A DNA stretch of 64,000 nucleotides from Calliopum simillimum (GCA_951812925.1 OX638370.1:46751948-46815947); one strand, 5' to 3'. Shown: positions 21,010 through 33,475, numbered from the stretch's first letter. The notes: generated by a model not told the origin, from the letters alone. Made by a program: numbers and translations.

Positions 21010-21766
21010 TTTCTAAATGATATTAAATGTTACATGCTTCTTTGATTTTTGTGTGTAAGTGTTATATGTAAGTTTTTGATGCACGTAAGTATGCTGGTTT
21101 AACAAGATCAATTGATACTGAACGAGTTGAATTGGCAGTTTGAATCTTGAATACTTTGTCGGTTCTTGAAACAACTTTAAAAGGGCCTTCATAAGGTGCT
21201 TCAAGACCAGATGGTCTAATTATTTTTACAAAAACGTATTCACATGTTTTTAAAGCTTTGGGAACATATTTCTTATAATTATTTGTATGATGTTTAAGTA
21301 TACTCCTTGTCTCTGCAAAATGATTTCTTACTGAGCGAAGAATTTCATCAGATGTTGTGCTGGAATTATTTTAAACTATACTTTCACCTGGAATTCGAAG
21401 TTGTTGACCATAGATTAGCTCTGCAGGATTGCATTGGAAATAAATCTTCTTTGACAGCGATTCGAATTCCGAGTAAAATGCTTGATAGTTTTGTAGTCCA
21501 GTTAATTGGATCGTTACAAACTATTAATGAACTTTTAAGCTATCTATGGAATCTCTCAACCATTCCAATTGCATGTGGATGATAAGGAGATGTATGGATT
21601 TTGTGCGAACCTAATTCAGAAAATAAATAAGACATAAATTGTCTTCCTTGGTCGACAGTAATTTTTAATGTGATACCAAATCTGTACACATAATTTTGAA
21701 CGAAAGTAGTTGCAACAGTTTTTGTTGTTATGTCTGTTAGGGGAAAAGCTTCTGGCCATCTAGTGC
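21010..21766 (-). pseudogene. gypsy integrase core and C-terminal domain
   Basis: From the insertion downward the minus strand encodes TRWPEAFPLTD, then VDQGRQFMS with the second catalytic Asp, then HPHAIGMVERFHR with the catalytic Glu, interrupted by a stop. The C-terminal GPF/Y-like part follows (PYEGPFKVVSRT, SIDLVKPAYL). The order and spacing are those of Ty3/gypsy integrases. Reading-frame breaks make it non-functional. Confidence 0.8.
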
Positions 21767-22295
21767 AAGGGTGTCAGCGTTTTCAAATCACTGAGCCAAA
21801 CGCATGCAGCGCAGTTAGCGTTGCTTTTACAACAACTTTAAATTCGAGTAACAACAAACAAAAAAACAATTTTTTGTTGTTTTTTCATGCCTCGCTTACA
21901 ACAACAATAATACTTCAACAATTTTCAAAATTTCTAAGAACAAGGACACACAAAAATTAGGGGAACTCACGCGTTGATGCGCAATGCCCTTGCGTCGTTG
22001 CAAAAGTTTGATATTAGTAAAATAACAAAAATATTGCCGAAAATTTCGCACTACTTTTGCAATTTTTCGAGATGGAAATATTCACATTGATCGTTCAGGC
22101 GTTAGTGCGTAAAAGACTTGCATTTTCGCTACTGCGCATCAACGCATTAATACCCATATTGTTTGTTGTTTTTGATGCGACGTAGTCTTTGTTGTTGTTT
22201 TATGTTGGTTCGAGTTCGATTTTGTGTGTACGCAAAAAAAGCAACAAAAACGCGAAATTTTGACGAGCGTGAAAAAAAACAACAAAAATTATTTC
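21767..22295. mobile_element. Foldback insertion inside the gypsy integrase
   Basis: The stretch separates the integrase zinc domain from the core. It holds inverted segments: ACAATTTTTTGTTGTTTTTT near 21865 pairs with its complement near 22270, and GCGTTGATGCGCA near 21972 pairs with TGCGCATCAACGC near 22133. Exact borders and target duplication are not resolved, and some integrase sequence may also have been deleted. Confidence 0.55.
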
Positions 22296-22690
22296 TGAGA
22301 ATGTTGTACAGACATATTGATGTTGTTGGGATTGGGAGCCAAAATTTTTGATTGGAGATTTTGTGTGAAATTGGACTTTTGATTTTTGACACTTTAGATA
22401 GTTTTGTGTCCATTCATTTGCATTTTTCTTCATATTTGGCCAGAAATATTTATCAACTATTAATTTTCTCGTTGGTCGAATACCAGGGTGTGAAAGTTCA
22501 TTTATTTTTTTGAATATTGGCATTCTCATTGATTTTGGAACAAAAGGTCGGTTGTTTCTTAAAGAAACATCGCACCAAATTTTGAAATTCAAGAGTGGTA
22601 CATTAACTTGTTTAAGATAACATTTTTTATTGGGTGCTTTCATTAAGTCTTTAAGTTCTTTATCTGTAGTTTGTTCTTTCATAAGTGTTT
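22296..22690 (-). pseudogene. gypsy integrase, N-terminal zinc domain
   Basis: The minus strand encodes the HHCC-type segment around SHPGIRPTRKLI, YFWPNMKK and CQKSKVQFHTKSP. The frame then runs into unrelated sequence where the insertion of 21767-22295 begins. The next expected part, up to the first catalytic Asp, is missing. Confidence 0.8.
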
Positions 22691-22783
22691 CTAAATTAAT
22701 GTCAAAATCATTTATTTCTTCAATTTCGGGTAGTCTTGATTATAATTGTACTGAATATCATTGGTGAATTGTGCAATAAATTC

Positions 22784-24310
22784 CTAGTGCCGTGTATGTC
22801 GTGGAGATCGATCAGTTTTAGAATTAAGAGCGTATATAAGAAGCTTATGGTCAGTAAACACTGTAAATTGTCTACGTTCTAAGAAATGTCGAAAGTGTTT
22901 AATTGCGGAATAAATTGCTAGTAATTCCTCATCAAAGGTAGGATACTTATTTTCTGCAGTTGATAATTTCTTTGAAAAATAAGCAAATGTTTCAATTTCT
23001 TTTGAATTTTTGTGTAAAACTGCACCTACATATTTATATATTAGAAGCGTCGACTGCAATTGAAATTGAAGCATTTTTATCAAAATGAGTGAATAAAGTG
23101 TTTTTAGTAAATTTTGATTTGAGGTTGTTAAAGGATGTTTCTGCGAGATTGTTCCAAGTTAACATTTTAGATTTAGTTTTTATAGCTTCAGATAAAATCG
23201 AGTGCAATGGACTGAGATATTTTGCTATCAACGGAACATATCTGTGATAGTAATTATCCATTCTTATAAATTTTTGTAGCTTTGTTACTGTTAAAGGTTT
23301 TTCATATCTTGTAATAATTTTAACTCTATCTGCAGATGGTTGAATGCCATTTTTTGAAATTTGATAGCTATGGAAATCAAGTGATGAAACTCCAAATTGA
23401 CATTTAGATGACTTTATATTTAATCCAAATTTATCTAATCGTGAACAACTGTTTCAATATGTACTAGATGTTGAGTTTCATTTTCACTAGCTATTAAGAT
23501 ATCGTCAATATAAGCAAAGACAAAATCTAGATCAAAAAATATTTCATTAATAAATCTTTGAAATGTTTGTGCACTATTTCTAAGTCCGAAAGGCATTCTA
23601 ACAAATTCGAACATGCCAAATGGAGTAGTAACTGCTGTTTTGTGAATGTCTTCTGCTACAGGTATTTGGTGATATGCTCTTATTAAATCAAGTTTGGAAA
23701 ATACTGTTTTGTTTTTAGGATCTATTGTAATGTTTTGAATATGTGGTAATGGATAACGGTCTGGTATTGTTATGCAATTTAAACGTCTGTAGTCACCACA
23801 AGGTCTCCAGTCATTTGTTTCTTTTTTTGGAACTAAATGAAGTGGAGAAGCTGCTGGTGAATTGGATGGTCTACATATTCCTGTTTTGACTAAAAATGCA
23901 ATCACTATTTTCGCAGTTTTTAACTGAATTGGATCTAGTCTTCGTAGTTTTGAAAATGGAAGTATACCTTTCGTCTCAATTCTATGTGCAGTACTGTGTT
24001 TAAGTAGTTTGTTATAATCTGGACAAGCAGTAATATTTGGAAATTTTTTAAGTAGATCGATATAATTGTTCTCTTGAGTAGGTATTTTTAGAGAAAGTAT
24101 TTCAGCTTAAACCGTTGAAGCACGAACTGATAATTGAGTAGTTGAATCTGTATTTTTTTTTTGTTTTTAATATCAATGGCAATACTAAATTTTTCTAAAA
24201 AATGGCATGTGAAACATTTGCAATTATAAAAGGAAATCCAAAATGTCTTCTCAAAGCAATATTTAATTTTAGTAATTTTGTGCCGTAGGTTTCGATATTA
24301 GAACCGTTTG
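22784..24310 (-). pseudogene. gypsy protease C-terminus, reverse transcriptase and RNase H
   Basis: The frame 23905-23435 has the RT motifs [36 protein letters not shown] and the catalytic FAYIDDIL. After frameshifts come the connection domain (LHSILSEAIK) and RNase H with AVDASN, FAYFSKKLS and the tail RHTRHLEFIAQFT. Upstream, AANGSNIETYGTK and RRHFGFPFII mark the end of the protease. At least three frame breaks separate these blocks. RNase H catalytic positions are partly altered. Confidence 0.85.
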
Positions 24311-24374
24311 CTGCTGATAAAATTTAATTATTTTTATGTGTCTAAAATTTTGAAATTGGAACTACTTAGCAAAC

Positions 24375-24645
24375 CAAACGTACGAAATCGAAACGAAACG
24401 AAATTGTTACGTCGAGTCGGCAAACCTTTCCGATTTCGATACGAATTTGTTACGAAATTTTTACGAATTTTGTATGAGAGGGTTGACACGACTTCGTACG
24501 GTTTTTCTTTACGAATTCGTAACGCCGTTTCTTTACGAATTCGTAACGCCGTTTGTTTACGAAATCTTTACGACGTATCGGTACGAATTCGTAACGACGT
24601 GTCTTTACGAAATCTTTACGACGTGTCGGTACGAAACTATATATT
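24375..24645. repeat. 24-bp minisatellite and TACGAA-rich flank
   Basis: From about 24506 a 24-bp unit TTTCTTTACGAATTCGTAAC+GCCG is repeated about five and a half times with variants (GAAATCTTTACGACG). Several units are partly palindromic (TTACGAATTCGTAA). The preceding ~130 bp are rich in TACGAA without strict periodicity. The 8-residue repeats in the matching open frame are a consequence of the 24-bp period. Confidence 0.85.
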
Positions 24646-24995
24646 CCTGAATGAAATTATTTAAATTCAGCATAAAATTTGTTTCTTTTTTAATTCTAAG
24701 CTTAAGTCGTTTAAGTTTAATACTAACCTTGTAAGCGATTAGAAAATAAAAATAAACTCTGTACTTAGGATTATTGCAAATTATATTGAGTAATTTTTAA
24801 GGATAATTTGAAAACAGTACTTTTTTAAATATCAATTCCATTATATAATTATTTTCGAAATAGTATTTTTTTAACCAGAAATTCTTTTTTTTTAAGGACA
24901 AAAACGGAACAATTAAAGTTAAAGCATTTATGCAATAAAAAAGTCAACTAACAACTAAACACGTGATTTATATATGCATATCATACGTTAAATAA
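24646..24995. other. Unassigned AT-rich stretch
   Basis: Nothing recognisable lies between the minisatellite and the foldback element. Confidence 0.5.
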
Positions 24996-24998
24996 TAA

Positions 24999-26705
24999 CA
25001 CTAGCTTACAGCCAAAATTCCCAGTGAATGCCATTATTCATTTTATATGTAAAATGGGCTGCTGATTCCGAAAATTTTTTTTTTTTTTCGTGTCGTTTTC
25101 GAGATATCGGTCATTTTCGGTTTTTGGACCAAAAAAAAAGATAGTTCCATTTACATACAAATATCTCAAGAACCAATGTTTGTGTTTAAACGTACATATT
25201 AAAGGTAATTAAATAACCTACAAATGATATTCACATCACTATTTTGTTGGTTTGTTGGCGATATACATTGATTTCTAAAAAAACATTTTTTTTTTCGAAA
25301 AAATTAAGAAAAAATCAAAATCAACTTCAGATTTATACAAGAAAAAATAACTTTTTTATAATATTTTGTTTTTTTGTGTCATAGAATATATATTCATGAA
25401 GAAAATAAGATAGGTACTACTTAAGAAAATCTATGGAAAAATGTAAAAGTTGTATACAATTCATTGATAAATTACTAAAATGCATTTTTGCCTATTTTTT
25501 TCGTTTTTTTGTAATAAACTGTTCGATAATTTGAAACTTTTTGTAAAACACATGAGAAAATCCAAAAAATTCTTAAAGAAGCCGTTAAATTAAATACCCG
25601 TGACTCGTCATTTTTCTCCAGCACGTCAGAATTTTTTTTAATCGATTTTTGAAATTTTTTAATTCACTGTACATGAAAAAACAAAAATAACGCATTCTTG
25701 CGTTAAATCGATGATTTTAATTATATGATCCTTCCATCTGTGGTGTATCATGTGTTCAGTAAACTTATGCAAGCTTTTACGAGGAATATTTTTGTAGACA
25801 ATTTCAACCCTATTAAACCCCTACATGCAGGTCATTTTGACCTAAATGTGGGGGGCTTAAAATGACCCACATGTAAGAGTCTTAGAGTGTTAAAATTTTC
25901 TACAAATATATTCCTCGTAATATCCTGCATGAGTTTACTGAACACATGATACACCTCAGATGGAAGGATCATATAGTTAGGTTCATCGATTTAACACTAG
26001 AATGCGTTATTTTTGTTTTTTTCATGTACAGTGGATTAAAAAACTTCAAAAATCCATTAAAAAAAATAGGATGCGCTAGAGAAAAACGACGAGGGACTGG
26101 TATTTATTTTAATGCCTACTTTAAGAATTTTTTGGATTTTCTTATGTGTTTTACAAAAATTTTCAAATTATCGAACAGTTTATTACAAAAAAACGAAAAA
26201 AATAGGCAAAAATGCAATTTAGTAATTTATCAATGGATTGTATACAACTTTTGCATTTTTCCATCGATTTTCTTAAGTGGTATCTAATTTTCTTCGTAAA
26301 TATATAGATTATGATACAAAAAACAAAATATTATACAGAAGTTATTTTTTCTTGTATAAATTTGAAGTTGATTTTGAATTTTTCGAAAAAAAAATGTTTT
26401 GTTTATAAATCAATATATTTCGCCAAAACTCACAAACCAACCAAAAAGTGATGTGAATATTATTTGTAGGTCATATAACTACCTTTAACGTGACGTTTAA
26501 CACGTTTAAACGCAAACATCGGTTCTTGAGATATTTGTATTTAATTGAAACTATATTTTTTTTTTGGTCTAAAAACCGAAAATGACTGATATCTCAAAAA
26601 CGATACGAAAAAAAAAAAAAATTATGTTATTTTTTGAATCAGCAGCCCATTTTACAAATTAAATGAATAATGGCATTCATTGGGAATTTTGGCTATAAAC
26701 TAGTG
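24999..26705. mobile_element. CACTA-ended foldback element, copy A
   Basis: The ends are CACTAGCTTACAGCCAAAAT (24999) and the complement of CACTAGTTTATAGCCAAAAT (to 26705), flanked by TAA on both sides (24996-24998 and 26706-26708). A CACTA terminus plus a 3-bp target duplication fits the CACTA/CMC superfamily. The arms span almost the whole 1.7 kb, with a centre near 25850 containing the mirrored text CTACATGCAGGTCATTTTGA. Copy B is at 52938-54625. There is no transposase. Confidence 0.8.
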
Positions 26706-26784
26706 TAATATAATATAATCTAAATTCATTATGTATCACATTTCTTAAATACTAATCTTCCTACCCGTGAGCAGGGTTTTAACG

Positions 26785-26890
26785 TGTCTCTGTCGGTCCG
26801 TCGTGGAGTGCATCACTGACCATGCCTCTCCGTCTCTGGTCGTGGGTGTCCGTCGTGGAGTGCATCACCGACCATGCCTCTCCGTCAGTT
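26785..26890. repeat. Short tandem duplication in GC-richer DNA
   Basis: The segment GTCCGTCGTGGAGTGCATCA, continuing with CTGACCATGCCTCTCCGTC, occurs twice about 60 bp apart with one substitution. No function is apparent. Confidence 0.7.
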
Positions 26891-26899
26891 GTCCACAAA

Positions 26900-27904
26900 A
26901 TGTGTCTATTGGTTGTTAATTGTAAGTCCCAGTCATGTCACGAAGCGTCCTCGGTGTTAAAAGAGTCTTTAGTTGCGGGATGGTTAAAATAAACACGGAT
27001 TACGTCTTACCTGTGCGACGACCACCAAGAGAAAGAAAGTATTTTCAACAGGAAACGCTTTCATTGCTTTTGTTAAATGGCGGCCGCCGCGCACTTGCGT
27101 GAGTTTCTAAAGTAACCTTCTTTGGGGTACGTTTGGAGTTCTCTGCTGGCGTGATATTTAGTTGCTTGTAAACTTGGTTGGCCGACAGTTTGGTTATCCG
27201 TGTTTTCTTCGCATCCTCGCTTAGTTACGGGAACTTTTGTCGATGTCTCCAGGGTGCAACACTTATGCCAGATCATGGAAATGAGAGTTCAGTCTGTGGA
27301 TGCCAACGAGTTTTCCCTGTTTTTTGGTCCGATGTTGCTTGACTGTTGAACAATCGCTGCATGTTTGCTTGGCTGGTTAGTTGATTGTTTGGTTGGTTGG
27401 TGAGCTGTTTGCGTAACTGTTTGGCAACCGTTGGATGTTTATTTGATTGGTTAGTTGATTGTTTGGTTTCCCCCTAGTGTGTTCATCAGAGTGCTTGCTA
27501 GCTCCCGGGATTTCCTTCGATTTTTGAAAATGTTAGCTGTAAAAGGATTACATCTACACCTAGAAATGAAGAAGTGAGTTTTCGTGTTTTACCCAAAACT
27601 GGCCGACAGTTTGTTGGATCTAGCACGCGCAAGAAGCGGTGTAAGAGGCCATGAGTGCCTGCGATTTGCCTCATTACATCTCCTCCTTTCTTTCGGGGTG
27701 CAGGTAGGAGACTACGCCCATCAAACTTCAATCCGTCCGTTTGACCACGCCTGGATTAGAACCCTTCGGCCTTTTACTTTGTTTAGAAAGCGGAACCTTC
27801 TTTTCCTCAGTATCGTCACTCCCGCCATTATTTCCTGTATTTCAGTGGCCAAGGTCGACTCCTGCGAGCTGGTTTAGTCGGGCTTCGTCGGCGACAGATG
27901 GTTC
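26900..27904. other. GC-richer stretch, possible downstream part of the kinase remnant
   Basis: Composition is clearly less AT-rich than most of the window. From 27905 down to about 27500 on the minus strand there are broken basic and Ser/Thr-rich frames that could be the diverged tail of the kinase remnant. Near 27370-27470 there are TTGGTTGGT-type simple repeats. At 27008-27036 CCTGTGCGACGACCACCAAG resembles the complement of 54660-54690. Confidence 0.35.
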
Positions 27905-29172
27905 GGTTATGCCGGTTCTGGCGTTGCTTCAATGATTCCCAGTTGCTGTTGGGAACGGCGGTGGTTTTGTGCCGACCTGGTTCTCGGTGGTGTCGGTTGC
28001 TTCTTCGACTGCGTCGGGAACACTACCGTGGCTCGGATGTCGTCGCTGATCACGATAATGTCGAGATCGAGTTCTACTCTTTCTTGTTCTGTCTCCTCGC
28101 TCAGTGGCGTGTCCTTGAGCTTACTCTGCGTCGCATACGTGAAGTTTGGGACGATTCTGGGGTCGAGTTTATTCTCCCCTATGGGTGCTTTATCGCTAAA
28201 AGCTAGTGCTTGTAGCATCTCACGATATCGGCCGGGTAGCTTCCTGGGAGCTGGGATCTTACGCTGCGTCAGCTCTACCCAGTCAACAGAGGTCAGAAAA
28301 CTATGGTATTCGACTTCGGCTTCGCGGTCTCCGCTGCCCAGCCGTTGAGTGGAGTCGGTGGTGAGTAGGCGCCGGGTGAAACAGAGCCCTTCGGAGCTGA
28401 CCTCCGCTCGCAGGTCTTCTTACCGCCGGACAGCCACGACCTAAGTCACCTTTTCCGTGGCCGTGAATGGTACCGTGCCGGTGTAAGGCTCGAAGATGAG
28501 GACCCGACAGACCATCAATCCGCAGCTAGCCCATACCCTTTTGACAGTATCTTCCGAAAGGCTGGTGCCATGTAATGGGGTACCGCATCGTCGCCGGGAA
28601 CGGGAAACCGAACTCGGTGAGAAGATTTGCGCCAGCCCAAGGTCTGCCAGCACAGCGTGCCCTTCCCCATCCACTAAAACGTTCTCGGCTTTATGCCAGG
28701 GTGCATAATATTTCTTTGATGCAGAATCTCGAGTGCGCAGAAGATTTCGGTGATATACTCCCCGCACGTTTTACTCCGGTATCTTATCTACCTTGCAGAG
28801 CATGCTGAACAGGTTACCGCCTGGAGCGTAATTCAGCACTAAGTAAAGACGCTCTGTGGTCTGGAACGCGTAGGACATTTTCAGCAGGAAAGGCCTCGAT
28901 CGCACCTCCTCCAGAACCCGTCATACCGCTACTATGGCTGCCGCGTCGACCTGGAGTTTAACCTTGTCTGGTTTCGCTATCTACTTGACGGCGTATAACT
29001 GGCCTTTGTCGTCGCCAGTTTTCTTTTGCGCCAGGAACACATTCCCGAAGGACCCTTCGCCCAGCAGTCGAATTCTCCCGAAGTCCTCTAACGTCACCCG
29101 GAGTCCAACACTGCTCCCGTCAATTATTATGGGTCGTTTTGTTCTGCTTTGACAGCCAATGCAAGCAGACAA
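27905..29172 (-). pseudogene. Dead AGC-type protein kinase
   Basis: From 29172 downward the minus strand encodes the glycine loop LLGEGSFGNVF, the ATP-binding VAIK-like YAVK, then TERLYLVLNYAPGGNLF, EYITEIFCALEILHQRNIM, KPENVLVDGEGHAVLADLGL, a CGTPL activation-loop end, YTGTVPFTA, and an AGC tail-like piece (DSTQRLGSGD, SVDWVELTQRKIPAP). This order is complete for an AGC kinase without introns. Three in-frame stops and at least two frameshifts break it. The HRD motif reads HPG, so the catalytic Asp is lost, and DFG reads DLG. The GC-rich codons differ from the surroundings. It could be a retrocopy or a duplicated single-exon gene; the parent is not identified. Confidence 0.8.
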
Positions 29173-29199
29173 ACTCGAGAATTTTGAAGAAAATGGAAA

Positions 29200-29898
29200 A
29201 AAGTGAATTTCGCGTGCTGATAAAGCATTATTTTTTGAGTGAAAAAACCTTCACTGAAACCAAAAGAACTGTTCAATCAAGACAATCCACAAATATCCAT
29301 GTGTGAAGTCACCATGGCAAAAATCCAAAAATTGGGCTACTGACTTCTACTCCATCTAGCATGTTCCCCAAATATAGACCCCTGCGACTATTGCCTGTTT
29401 CCATACCTGACGAAATGGTTTGGCGGTAAGAGATTTGGGTCGAATGAAGATAACAAACTCCTATTTTGAGGTTGTCTGCTTTCAATGGCTGTGGAACAAT
29501 TTCACAGTGGTCAGTTAATAGATATTTGACGGGAGCAGTGTTAGATTTAATGTTGCTATGCGGGAAATGCAAAGTCTCCAACTTATCATACGACCTTCGT
29601 ACGTCTTTGTTGCCTCCTCAGTTCATTTTTGTTTTGGCTCTTTTTATTTATTCTTATTTTCACGTCTGTTTAAAATAGGCGAGGAGTCGGCTATACTAAA
29701 AGTACCGTCATCGCGGATTCTAAAATTTTTAATGAAAAATGGTAGTTTACACTAAGACGAATAAGAAAAACGTGGTCGGCGTGGTTTTAATTGGCCGCAA
29801 ATATTTTTAATAGGTTTTTTTTTTTGGAAAATACTTTCACACGTTTCAAAGACTCTGAATTTTTAAAATTTTTATATGGTTTTCATTCAGCCTAATAG
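29200..29898. other. Unassigned stretch
   Basis: No gene or repeat was recognised between the kinase remnant and the hAT-type foldback. Confidence 0.45.
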
Positions 29899-29907
29899 CA
29901 TGCATAA

Positions 29908-31324
29908 TAGGGTGGGCCGATTTGAAAACTGATCTCGGCTACCCCCTATGTTAAAGTTCATTCAATTCTATGAATATTTGCCCAAGGAACTATACCTCTG
30001 CGTTCAACTTTAGTTCGGCGCATTTTTGATTGAAAATTTTACCTTGCGTTTAATATTTATTTTTATGCTTAATTTTCAAAAATCTCATAGAGACAAAAGT
30101 AATATCATAATATGTTTTGGCTGGTATTCTGTCAGTTATCAATAAAATTGGGTTCTGTTTTTACGAAAAGTTGACTTGATAGCGTGGAATTGATGATATA
30201 TATTTAAAAAAGTGATATGGGTCAAATAGCCGATTATTATGACCGACTTTCAAAATAAACGATTCATATTTTTGGATGAATTTTTTCAAACAAAACACCA
30301 ACCTAGGCTGAAAGTTCATTCAATTTGATGAAAATTTGCCCAAGGAACCATACCTCTACGTTCAACTTTAGTTCGGCGCATTTTCGATTGAAAATTTTAC
30401 CTTGCGTTTAATATTTATTTTTATGCTTAATTTTCAAAAATCTCATAGAGACAAAAGTAATATCATAATATGTTTTGGCTGGTATTCTGTCAGTTATCAA
30501 TAAAATTGGGTTCTGTTTTTACGAAAAGTTGACTTGATAGCGTGGAATTGATTATATTTATTCCAAAAAATTTTATCGGTCAAATAACCGATTTCAAAAT
30601 AAACGAGTCATATTTTTACATGGATTTTTGGTATATATAATTTTTTGGAATAAACATTATCAATTTCACGCTATCAAGTAAACTTTTCGTAAAAACAGAA
30701 TTCAATTTTATTGATTACTGACAGAATACCAGCCAAAACATATTATGATATTACTTTTGTCTCTATATGAATTTTGAAAATTTAGCTTAAAAATAAATAT
30801 TTATTAAACGCAAGGTAAAATTTTAAATCGAAAATGCGCCAAACTAAAATTGAACTTAGAGGTATGGTTCCTTGGGCAAATATTCATCAAATTGAATGAA
30901 CTTTCAGCCTAGGTTGGTGTTTAGTTTGAAAAAATTCATCCAAAAATATGAATCGTTTATTTTGAAATTCGGTCATAATAATCGGCTATTTGACCCATAT
31001 CACTTTTTTAAATATAAAGCATCAATTCCACACCATCAAGTGAACTTTCTGTGAAAACAAAATTTAATTCAATTGATTACTGATAAAATACCAGCCAAAT
31101 CATATAATGACATTACTTTTGTCTTTATAAAAATTTTTAAAATTTAGTATGAAAATAAAAAAAATATTCATAAAAGGTAAAATTTTCGATCAAAAATGCG
31201 CCGAACTAAAGTTGAACGCAGAGGTATAGTTCTTTGGGCAAATATTCACAGAATTGAATGAACTTTCACATAGGGGGGTAGCCGAGGTCGATAAAATTTC
31301 GTCCATACAATTTGGCCCACCCTA
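29908..31324. mobile_element. hAT-type foldback element with 8-bp target duplication
   Basis: The terminal inverted repeat begins TAGGGTGGGCC and fits the hAT consensus YARNG. It is flanked by perfect 8-bp copies of ATGCATAA (29900-29907 and 31325-31332). Inside, a ~260-bp segment occurs four times: twice direct in the left half (from about 29952 and 30309) and twice inverted in the right half (about 30640-30905 and 31010-31265). Marker text is AACTTTAGTTCGGCGCATTT. No transposase is encoded. Confidence 0.92.
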
Positions 31325-31332
31325 ATGCATAA

Positions 31333-32580
31333 CTATTTTGTTCCAGAATACTTTTATTATTTTATTTATTTGGAAATCCTTTTTTTCATACGTTGCATTT
31401 CTAATATGATTCAGCAAATAACCGATCAAAATTGCTTAACGTGCTGAGCTGCACCACCATTTGAAGCTATTAAGCTTGAAATTTAAGGAGACTATATTTC
31501 ACCGAGTTTTCAATTCACAAACAAAATTTACTTCATGCTCATTCGTCAACCATTCGACTTGTCTATCATACTTAGATGAAGATGGTGCCTCTCTGTTCAT
31601 AATTGTGTTGTATAAATTTGCATTTCTTGTGTAATTTACTCGTGTCGGCAGAATAAGTATTTTTTTAAGCAGAAACATCTTAGCCATTTGATATGGGTAC
31701 CTATACTTATTTTACTCATGCAAATATCTTTCATTAAAATTCAAATTGATTTAATTTTTTGCACAAGAGCATTCAGTTTTATGAACTTCAGTCGTACATC
31801 TACAAAATGAAATTACATTACACGCACATATCCATAAATATATACATATGTACACATAAAAACTTAATTGCATCATTTTGTAGGATATGGTAATTTGTTG
31901 ATGTATGAATACGACGTTATGAAAAAAAAAAAAAAAACAATTAAATTTCGTAACTCGATTTCACTTCATTCACTCGTCTTATAATGAGTTTTTTATGATT
32001 TTCAAGAATTTATGTAAAGTGGGCGAATGTATAAAAAACACAAATGTTGATCTATTTTTAAAAAGTTTAAATTAAATTTATTAGAACAAGCAACCTTTAA
32101 TGATACCTACTCGTAAATCTCTTGGACAAATAAATAATTTGCATCGGAAAACTTGCAATACCGAACTGCATACTGAAGTCCCTAAATTTTACTTTGTAAA
32201 TTATCGGTCGATTACTCTGACGCTTCGAGCATACTATCGGTAAATTACACTTTGCCCGAATCAGACACAAATGTTTCTAATATTGATGGGTCCTGCATAA
32301 TAAATAAAATTAGAGTAGGTACATAGGTTTTGGTGATATGAGTAATTTTTACAGTTTGGCTTTGGTTTTTGAAATATTCGAAATTGAAAACTTAACACTT
32401 TGGGCTTTTTGAACCTTTTTTCAATCTGTTCAGTTCAGTTTAAATCAGAGTTGTGCACATATGTCAGGCCGACCAATTGTCCCGGATTCTGCAGGACAGT
32501 CCCGCATTTGCTGCTTTTGTCTCGCAGGTTTTTTCGTCCCGGAATCACTAAATTATGTCCCGCATTTACTCATATAAGGT
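31333..32580. other. Unassigned AT-rich stretch
   Basis: No gene is recognised. Short ATACATATGTACACATA microsatellite-like text lies near 31840, and there is an A run near 31925. Confidence 0.45.
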
Positions 32581-32582
32581 AT

Positions 32583-33475
32583 TATTTAAATATCGACACC
32601 TTAGAGCGTTATAGTCCTATTTCCTCTTTTTGCGATTCTGAGATTTTTGTAATTATGGTATCCTTGTGGGCTTCTTTACCTAGTGGAAAACTGTGGGATG
32701 TCAAAAAAACACCAAAATATTCGAGAATTAAGAAAAATCCTATCTCCAAACTGTAATTTTTTGAAGAGCGCTTTTGTGCTATCTCCACTGAATGTTCAAA
32801 TAAGTCACATTTTAAAAAAACAATTTTCGTTTTTTACACCCAAGGGTCCTCCCCTTCTATGCGTTTCATTACTTCATACATTTTAGGGGGAACATTTTTT
32901 TTCACCCAAGGATCGGTCCCCTTTGAATGTCGGAACCAAAAAATTTTAAAGCATTTGTTCTTGTTTTTTTGTGATTCGAAAAAAATTAATTTATCATTTC
33001 TCTGAAAACATTTAACGGACATGGATGAGATGAGGTATACGTATTAGAAGTAGCGGGGCAAATAATGTCTAAGGAAAAAATGGTAGGTGTCCTTAAAAAA
33101 ATGTCATATCTCTGAAACTATCTAATGCACATAGATGAAGATGCCTTGCCCTCTGCACAAGAGAAGGTGGCGCAACGCATGCTAGTCGCTCATAAAATTT
33201 ACTAAATGTGTCATTTATTTCAATAGTGGTGCAAAAGTAATGGCATAATGTAAATTGACCGGGATTTTGTTAGAAATTAATGAAATTGGTTTGAAACATA
33301 AAATTAAGTACGTTAAAATATACTATAGGTCAAATCATTGCAAGTTTCGTTATATCAAAATAGCAGCCAACTCTAAATAGCCAATGTTTGCAATCTTCTT
33401 TTAGCATTTCCCAACAATTGAAAAAATGGAGATAGGACTATAGCGCTCTAAGGTATCGATATATTTATTTCCAAT
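32583..33475. mobile_element. Inverted-repeat element with CCTTAGAGCG ends
   Basis: ACCTTAGAGCGTTATAGTCC near 32598 is the complement of GGACTATAGCGCTCTAAGGT near 33437, extending to TATCGA on both sides. Interior matches are weak. ATCGA flanks both ends, but I could not separate a target duplication from the inverted repeat itself. Confidence 0.55.

Larger units (their letters stand above)
21010..24310 (-). mobile_element. Ty3/gypsy retrotransposon remnant (pol only)
   Basis: Read on the minus strand the order is protease C-terminus, reverse transcriptase, RNase H, integrase zinc domain, an insertion, integrase core and integrase C-terminus. That is the gypsy order. gag, the protease active site and both LTRs were not found. 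Several frameshifts and stops show that the copy is dead. Confidence 0.85.

Noticed and set aside
27584..28348. Plus-strand open frames of 97-138 codons in the GC-rich island
   Set aside because: They are antisense shadows of the kinase remnant on the minus strand; no family features.
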